Assembly (NCBI GenBank): GCA_035533295.1
Contig: DATLUA010000017.1
Span: forward strand, 46,830-110,829
Reading direction: 5' to 3'
Source of the DNA: JAGWJU01 sp035533295
GTDB taxonomy: Bacteria; Elusimicrobiota; Elusimicrobia; UBA1565; UBA9628
DNA length: 64,000 nucleotides
This document shows positions 57,350-64,000 of this stretch, piece by piece. Below the pieces are notes generated by a model that saw only the letters and a program-made list of their open reading frames with translations, did not search any database and was not told where the DNA came from. Within the stretch, counting starts at the first letter, position 1. The number at the start of each line of letters is the position of its first letter. The translations under genes were made by a program, and so were the position numbers.

Positions 57350-58998
57350 AAAAGCTTCTTTGCGCCGCCGGACTCATCGCCCTGGCCGCGCTTCCGGCCC
57401 GCGCCCTGCAAGTGGAGACCATGGCCCTGCCGGCGGGCTACCGCGTGGCCGCCTCGACGGTCCCCGGCGCGCCGGCGCCCGTAATGCTGGTCGCCTCGGG
57501 CCGAGCCATGGTGCGCTTTTCCACGGCCGCGGCCGACGAAGCCGCGCAAAACGCCGCCCTGCAGACCGTCGGCGCTAGCGTGCTTACCGAGCTACCCTTC
57601 GGCTGGACCTTGGTCGGCCTGCCCGCGGGCGTCTCGGTCTCAAGCGGATTAACCTTGTTGAGCGGCGTTCCGAATATTTCGCAAATTGAGCCTGATCGCG
57701 CTTACCGGCCCAGCGACGTCACTCCCAACGATCCCTTGTTCTCGCAGCAGTACGCGCTCACCAACATCGACGCCCCCCAGGGGTGGGCCTACGGCACCGG
57801 CTCCTCGGCCACGGTCACCATCGCCATGGTGGACGCGGGCATCGATTCGACCCACCCCGATTTATCCGCCAAGGTCATTTCAGCCGCCAGCGAATTTTTC
57901 GATCCGGACAACTCCGGCACGGAGTCGGTCGACAACCCGCCAACCGTGGCCTGCTACCACGGCACGGCCACCTCGGGCATAGCCGCGGCGTCGACCAACA
58001 ACAACACCGGCATCGCGGGCGTGTCCTGGGGCGCCAAGCTGGTCTCCCTGCGCGTGTTCAACACGGCTGACTGCAACTTGGATTGCACGGATGTCGATTG
58101 CCCCACCCCCCCCGGCACCGGACCGCACTGCTGCACGACGGACGACGCCGCCATAGACAACGCGCTCAGTTACGCAGCCACTACCTTGGCCGGAACCCCC
58201 GGGACCTACGGCAAGGTGGTTGTCAACATGAGCATCGGCGGCCTGGGGCCGTGCCCGTCCGATGAGAAAACCGCCCTGGATACGGCCGTGGGCGACGGGG
58301 CGCTGGTGACGATTTCAGCGGGCAACTACGGCGGCGCGGTCAACGCGCCCGCGAACTGCGCCGGCACGTCGTCTAGCGGCGGCATCATCCCGGTCGGCGC
58401 GACCGACTCCAGCGACGCCATCGCGAGCTTTTCCTCCAACGGCCCGGAGCTGGCGGCCAACGGCGTGGTGGCGCCGGGCGTCAACGTGGAGACCACGAAC
58501 TATCCCGGCGGCGGCTACACCAACACCGCCAGCGGCACGTCCTTTTCCGCGCCGCACGTGGCGGGCCTGGCCGCGCTCCTGTGGTCCTTGCAGCCCAACG
58601 CAACGCCCGCGCAGATTCAAGCTTGGATCCGCGGCGGCGCCTACAACCTGGGCGCGGATACCAATCACCAGGGCGCGGGGCTTATCAACGTCTACAACTC
58701 CATGCGCCTGGCTTCGGGCGCCTCGGGCATCGGAGGCGGGACGGGCCCCTACGCCTATCCCAATCCCTTTAGGCTCTCGCAAGACGCCTCGGTCCGGTTC
58801 AACATTCCCACGAGCCTGAACGGCTCCAACACGGACATCAAAATATACACCGTCGACGGGCAGCTGGTCCGCGATCTCCCCGCGCCGCTCTGGGACGGCA
58901 CGAACTCGGCGGGAAGCCAAGTCGCCTCGGGAACCTATTTCTTCGAGGTCAAGACTTCCGCGGGCCACTCCGTGGGCCGCCTCGCCGTCATCCGCTAG
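57346..58998 (+). CDS. Secreted subtilisin-like (S8) protease with FlgD/T9SS-like C-terminal domain
   Basis: A 550-residue protease starting at TTG with a signal peptide (KKLLCAAGLIALAALPARAL). Residues about 30-125 form an inhibitor-like pro-domain. The catalytic Asp is in TVTIAMVDAGIDSTHPDLSA, His in CYHGTATSGIAAASTNNN and Ser in GTSFSAPHVAGLAALL. An unusual Cys-rich insert (NLDCTDVDC, GPHCCTTDDAA) lies in the catalytic domain. The C-terminus (YAYPNPFRLSQDASVRFNIP, ASGTYFFEVKTSAGHSVGRL) resembles FlgD Ig or T9SS type A sorting domains, suggesting surface delivery. Confidence 0.9.
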   Translation: MKKLLCAAGLIALAALPARALQVETMALPAGYRVAASTVPGAPAPVMLVASGRAMVRFSTAAADEAAQNAALQTVGASVLTELPFGWTLVGLPAGVSVSSGLTLLSGVPNISQIEPDRAYRPSDVTPNDPLFSQQYALTNIDAPQGWAYGTGSSATVTIAMVDAGIDSTHPDLSAKVISAASEFFDPDNSGTESVDNPPTVACYHGTATSGIAAASTNNNTGIAGVSWGAKLVSLRVFNTADCNLDCTDVDCPTPPGTGPHCCTTDDAAIDNALSYAATTLAGTPGTYGKVVVNMSIGGLGPCPSDEKTALDTAVGDGALVTISAGNYGGAVNAPANCAGTSSSGGIIPVGATDSSDAIASFSSNGPELAANGVVAPGVNVETTNYPGGGYTNTASGTSFSAPHVAGLAALLWSLQPNATPAQIQAWIRGGAYNLGADTNHQGAGLINVYNSMRLASGASGIGGGTGPYAYPNPFRLSQDASVRFNIPTSLNGSNTDIKIYTVDGQLVRDLPAPLWDGTNSAGSQVASGTYFFEVKTSAGHSVGRLAVIR

Positions 58999-59029
58999 CG
59001 GCTCCACATCTCTCGCTCGCTCGCGCTCC

Positions 59030-59062
59030 TTGCAAATTCCGCGATTTGGAGCCATACTCCAA
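59030..59062 (+). promoter_or_regulatory. Promoter with overlapping inverted repeat before the OmpR-type regulator
   Basis: TTGCAA (59030-59035), a 17-nt spacer and CATACT (59053-59058) form a promoter-like pair. TTGGAG and CTCCAA (59046-59051 and 59057-59062, 5-nt gap) form a 6-bp palindrome over the -10 box, a possible operator for the regulator that follows. Confidence 0.5.
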
Positions 59063-59079
59063 TTTAAGCCGGACCCCCC

Positions 59080-59766
59080 ATGACCAGAATCGTGAGCATC
59101 GAAGACGACCCGGATGTCCAGCACCTCATCGGCGGCGCGCTTTTCAAGGAAAAATACGACATTCATTACGCCTGGAACGGCCAGGAAGGCTACGAGAAAA
59201 TCCTGGCGCTGCGCCCCGCCTTGGTCCTGCTCGACTTGATGCTCCCCATCTTGAACGGCGTGGACGTCCTGAAAAAACTAAAGGAAAACAGGGCCACCCG
59301 GAACATCCCGGTCATCATCGTCACCTCCTACGGGGACGAGGCCGACATGCTCAAATACGCCGTTCAAGTCCTGGGCGCAGAGCGCTACCTGCGCAAGCCC
59401 TTCGTCCCCGCCGAGTTGGTCGCGGCGATCAAGCAGGTGCTCATTCAATTGCCGCGCGCGGGGCCGTCGGCGCCGGCCGACAAAGAGATCAAGAAGGGCC
59501 GCCTGCGCGCGGACAAAAACTCCCTGACCGTCTGGATCGACGATCGCCTGGTCGCCGCCTTGCCGGACAAGGAGTTCGCCCTGCTTGAGTGCCTGGTCAA
59601 AAGCTCGGGGCAGGCCACGAAAGCCGCCCTGCTCTCGGCCATGGGCTACGCCGCCTCGCAAAACGACGCGCTCAAGCAGGCCGTCTGCCGCCTGCGCAAG
59701 GCCTTGGGGCCCTCCGAAACACGGCGCATCAAAACCACCAAGAGCGGCTACGAGCTCGTCGGCTAA
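59080..59766 (+). CDS. Response regulator with OmpR/PhoB-like DNA-binding domain
   Basis: A 228-residue protein: receiver domain (residues about 1-120, IVSIEDDPDVQHLIGGALF, VLLDLMLPILNGVDVLKKLK, RYLRKPFVPAEL) and C-terminal winged helix (about 145-228: ALPDKEFALLECLVKSSGQA, AVCRLRKALGPSETRRIKTT, KSGYELVG). It should be a transcription factor. A candidate operator lies over its own promoter. Confidence 0.92.
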   Translation: MTRIVSIEDDPDVQHLIGGALFKEKYDIHYAWNGQEGYEKILALRPALVLLDLMLPILNGVDVLKKLKENRATRNIPVIIVTSYGDEADMLKYAVQVLGAERYLRKPFVPAELVAAIKQVLIQLPRAGPSAPADKEIKKGRLRADKNSLTVWIDDRLVAALPDKEFALLECLVKSSGQATKAALLSAMGYAASQNDALKQAVCRLRKALGPSETRRIKTTKSGYELVG

Positions 59767-59884
59767 ATACGCCGGTGACGGCCGGTGACAAAGGCCGTCT
59801 TGCCAAGGCCTGAAACTCCTGATACACCATCTAACGACAACCAGCCGGGAAAGGAGCGCCCTAAAGTGTCCGCGGACCGCGTTC

Positions 59885-60358
59885 ATGAACACAAACGAAA
59901 AGGACGTGGTCGTTCTCATCGCCGAGGACGACGATGACGATTACCTCCTGACCAAGAAGGCATTCCAAGATGCGGGCTTCAAAGGCTCATTTTGCCGCGT
60001 GAAGAACGGGGTCGAACTCATGGAGGCGCTGCTGCTTCACGAGAATATAAGCCAGGCTCCCGGCGCCGCGAACAGGCCCATGCTGCTTTTGCTCGATCTC
60101 AACATGCCCTGCAAGGACGGGCGCGAGACCCTGAAGGAAATCAAATCGCACCCGGACCTGCAGAAAATCCCCGTGGTCGTGCTGACCACGTCGATGTCCG
60201 AAGCGGATGTCGCCATGTCCTACGAGATGGGAGCCAATTCCTTCATCCATAAGCCGGCGCGCTTCGACCACTTCGTCGAGTCCGTCAAGTCGCTGAAAAA
60301 ATATTGGTTCGAGGTGGCGGAGCTGCCGCATCGCTGGATCATGAAGAGCGTGCCATGA
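59885..60358 (+). CDS. Single-domain response regulator (Rcp1-like)
   Basis: The 157-residue receiver has four acidic residues in LIAEDDDDDYLLTKKAFQDA, the phosphoacceptor in LLLLDLNMPCKDGRETLKEI, Thr in VVLTTSMSEAD and Lys in FIHKPARFDHFVESV. The sequence resembles Rcp1-like regulators paired with phytochrome-type or PAS kinases. The ATG at 59885 is a weak site. It overlaps the kinase gene by ATGA and is likely co-transcribed. Confidence 0.92.
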   Translation: MNTNEKDVVVLIAEDDDDDYLLTKKAFQDAGFKGSFCRVKNGVELMEALLLHENISQAPGAANRPMLLLLDLNMPCKDGRETLKEIKSHPDLQKIPVVVLTTSMSEADVAMSYEMGANSFIHKPARFDHFVESVKSLKKYWFEVAELPHRWIMKSVP

Positions 60359-61857
60359 AAGACAACGTCATCGAAGGCCTGCTTATCGAGGACGACCCCG
60401 ACGACACCATGCTCCTCATCGACTTGATGACCCAGTCCGACTGGCCCTCCTTTAGGTTCACGTTCACGTGCGCCGAAAACCTGGACCAGGGGCTCCGTCA
60501 TCTGGAGAAGAACTCCGCCGACATCGTGCTGCTCGACCTGCTTCTTCCCGACAGCCGGGGCCTCGACACGGTGGCCAAGGTCCGCGCCCAGGCGCCCGAG
60601 GTCCCCATCGTGGTCTTGACCGGCCTCGCCGACGAGGCGCTCGGGCTTAAGACCCTGGCGCACGGCGCGCAGGACTACGTGGTCAAGGGCAACATCACCG
60701 GCCACGCGCTCAAGCGGACCATCAGCTACGCCGTGGAAAGGCACCGCCTCCTGCAAAGCTTTAGAAACGTCATCGAAAGCGACCCGGACGGCATCGTCAT
60801 CGTCAACGCCGCGGGCCTTGTCCGCTACATCAATTCCGCGGCGAAAGCGCTTTTTTTCCGGAACGAAGGGCAGATTATCGGCAAGCCCTTCCCTTATCCT
60901 CTGCCCGAAGACCGCTTGGGAGAGTTGAAAATTCCAGCGCAAGACGGCGGCGAGCGCAGCGCCGAGGTCCGGATCTCGGAGATAGAATGGGAGGAACAGC
61001 CCGCGAGGCTCGCCTCCATCCGCGACATCACGGATTTGCGGCGCATCGAGCAGTTGAAGGCGGAGGTGCTGGAGAGCCGCCGGATGGACAAGATCAAGGA
61101 CAACTTGATGAGCGCCGTCTCCCACGGGATGCGCAGCCCGCTGACCATCATCAAAGCCGCCGCGGGCAACCTCAAGCAGGGCCTGACCGGCCCCTTGCCG
61201 GCCAAGCAGGCGGAAATGGTTTCTCTGCAATACAAGAACATCCTGCGCCTGGAGAAAATCGTCGACAACATCCTTGATTTGTCCCGGTTGGAATCGGACC
61301 GGGCCGAAATCAAGGCCCTGGCCATCGACACCGCCCATCTAATCAAGGAGATGGCGAGCAGTTTTCAACTGGTCGCGGCGGAACACGACATCCGCATAGA
61401 CACGGAGCTTCCCGAGCATATCCCGCCGGCCCATGCGGACCCAGAGCTCTTCGTTCAGGTTCTCAGCAACTTAATCGACAACGCGCTCCGCTTCGCGAGG
61501 AAGCGCGTCGTTATCCGCGCCAAAACCTCGGACATCGCCGAGGGCGGAGCCGCGTCCGGCTCCCAGCGCGCCGCGGTGCTGACGGCCCGCGCCTGCGTCC
61601 AGGTCAGCGTCATCGACGACGGCGCGGGAATTCCCGGCAACCGCATCAAGGATTTGTTCAACAAGTTCGTTCAAGTCGACCGCAGCACGAAAAGCGCGGG
61701 CTATAAAGGAACGGGCCTGGGCCTCGCCATCTGCAAGGAGATTGTGGAGCGGCAAAAAGGCCGGATTTGGGTCGAAAGCAGGGAAAACGTCGGAACGCAA
61801 TTTCATTTCACGCTCCCCCAGCACGCGGGAGAGCGCGGGCACGGGAGGCATTCATGA
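60355..61857 (+). CDS. Hybrid sensor kinase: receiver-PAS-HisKA-HATPase
   Basis: A 500-residue soluble kinase. A receiver comes first (LLIEDDPDDTMLLIDLMTQS, DIVLLDLLLPDSRGLDTVAK, HGAQDYVVKG), then a PAS domain (FRNVIESDPDGIVIVNAAGL), then HisKA with the phosphorylatable His in LMSAVSHGMRSPLTIIKA, where the usual Glu after His is Gly. The ATPase is intact: VQVLSNLIDNALRFA, VSVIDDGAGIPG, YKGTGLGLAICKEIVERQKG. No membrane helix is present, so the signal is cytoplasmic or comes through phosphotransfer. ATG 60355 overlaps the previous stop. Confidence 0.93.
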   Translation: MKDNVIEGLLIEDDPDDTMLLIDLMTQSDWPSFRFTFTCAENLDQGLRHLEKNSADIVLLDLLLPDSRGLDTVAKVRAQAPEVPIVVLTGLADEALGLKTLAHGAQDYVVKGNITGHALKRTISYAVERHRLLQSFRNVIESDPDGIVIVNAAGLVRYINSAAKALFFRNEGQIIGKPFPYPLPEDRLGELKIPAQDGGERSAEVRISEIEWEEQPARLASIRDITDLRRIEQLKAEVLESRRMDKIKDNLMSAVSHGMRSPLTIIKAAAGNLKQGLTGPLPAKQAEMVSLQYKNILRLEKIVDNILDLSRLESDRAEIKALAIDTAHLIKEMASSFQLVAAEHDIRIDTELPEHIPPAHADPELFVQVLSNLIDNALRFARKRVVIRAKTSDIAEGGAASGSQRAAVLTARACVQVSVIDDGAGIPGNRIKDLFNKFVQVDRSTKSAGYKGTGLGLAICKEIVERQKGRIWVESRENVGTQFHFTLPQHAGERGHGRHS

Positions 61858-62249
61858 TCGCGCATGGCGACAAGCCACGGATTTTAATGGTGGACGACGA
61901 CCCGGACTTCCAGGCCATCGTGAGAGGCTGGACGTCCCCCCAATACGATCACATCGGCCTGGGCAACGGCGAAGGACTCATCGAAACGATGTCCAGCGTC
62001 GAGCCGGATCTCGTCATCCTGGACGTGCGCATGCCGGGACCGGACGGTTTTTTCCTGTGCAAAAGCATCCGTTCCGATTCCCGATTTTCGGACACCCCCA
62101 TCATTTTCCTGACCGGCTGCGCGGAAGACGAGAGCTTCATCCGCCACCTCGATGTCGCGGGAACCGCCTACCTGACCAAACCCGTCGCCCGCAAGCGGCT
62201 TTTGTCCACGCTGCGGGAAAATTTGGCCGGCGGCTTCGGGGACCGGTAG
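61854..62249 (+). CDS. Single-domain response regulator
   Basis: The 131-residue receiver has ILMVDDDPDFQAIVRGWTS, the phosphoacceptor in PDLVILDVRMPGPDGFFLC, Thr in IIFLTGCAEDESF and Lys in AYLTKPVARKRLLSTL. The ATG overlaps the kinase stop as ATGA. It is probably a target or relay partner of the kinase upstream or of the HAMP-repeat kinase that follows after 11 bp. Confidence 0.92.
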   Translation: MIAHGDKPRILMVDDDPDFQAIVRGWTSPQYDHIGLGNGEGLIETMSSVEPDLVILDVRMPGPDGFFLCKSIRSDSRFSDTPIIFLTGCAEDESFIRHLDVAGTAYLTKPVARKRLLSTLRENLAGGFGDR

Positions 62250-62260
62250 CGCCCTTTCCC

Positions 62261-64000
<1,740 letters not shown>

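Overview
The window is a gene-dense, high-GC (roughly 60-67 %) stretch of a bacterial chromosome. It has a full outer-membrane style envelope toolkit: a periplasmic adaptor, a TolQ/TolR/TonB-like energy module and many signal peptides. The gene content (ThyX, DapL-like aminotransferase, AddAB, CIRCE-controlled chaperones, FlgD/T9SS-like C-terminal domains, many single-domain response regulators, GTG/TTG starts with ATGA/GTGA overlaps) fits a free-living, uncultured Gram-negative lineage. My best guess is Elusimicrobiota or a neighbouring phylum; that is inference from gene style, as no 16S rRNA lies in the window. I see no phage, insertion sequence, plasmid origin or CRISPR array. No gene-free stretch exceeds about 250 bp.

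Layout. 1-6743: an incomplete leftward gene, then a rightward overlapping run: secreted unknown, thyX, adaptor-like protein, glgC, phoH, ybeY. 6724-13914: lysC (leftward), secA (rightward), a secreted S1/P1 nuclease and a DapL-like aminotransferase (leftward), then a small secreted protein, an orphan HicA-like protein and a XapX-like membrane protein. 13916-20585: secreted and envelope genes (DCC-lipase maturation factor fusion, a lysozyme-like unknown, an acetylxylan-esterase-like hydrolase, a GH113-like glycosidase followed by a frameshifted gene, a histidine phosphatase). 20673-30349: a leftward block of zur-znuA-znuC-znuB, addB-addA and tRNA-Pro. 30479-39097: thrS followed by a giant TPR protein, TolQ, two TolR, a TonB-like protein and an OmpA-like protein. 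39121-42781: gap, an arginase-family gene, pgk, secG and tRNA-Leu. 42796-50005: a FecR-like protein, then the heat-shock operon hrcA-grpE-dnaK-dnaJ-rsmE behind a sigma70-type promoter with a CIRCE operator, and clpP. 50039-55494: an SF1 helicase, a second S1/P1 nuclease and a Lon-type protease that begins with a signal peptide. 55735-64000: efp, a response regulator, a HAD phosphatase and a subtilase, followed by a phosphorelay cluster that ends in an incomplete kinase with tandem 92-residue HAMP repeats.

Most worth a second look are: (1) the Lon-type AAA+ protease that has a signal peptide instead of the LAN domain and is translationally coupled to a secreted S1/P1 nuclease; (2) a set of genes whose -10 box sits about 7 nt before the start codon, suggesting leaderless mRNAs (thrS is the clearest case); (3) the TPR-TolQ-TolR-TolR-TonB-OmpA-like module with no TolB or Pal; (4) the near-identical 276-bp HAMP repeats; and (5) key-residue changes in EF-P, YbeY and HicA.
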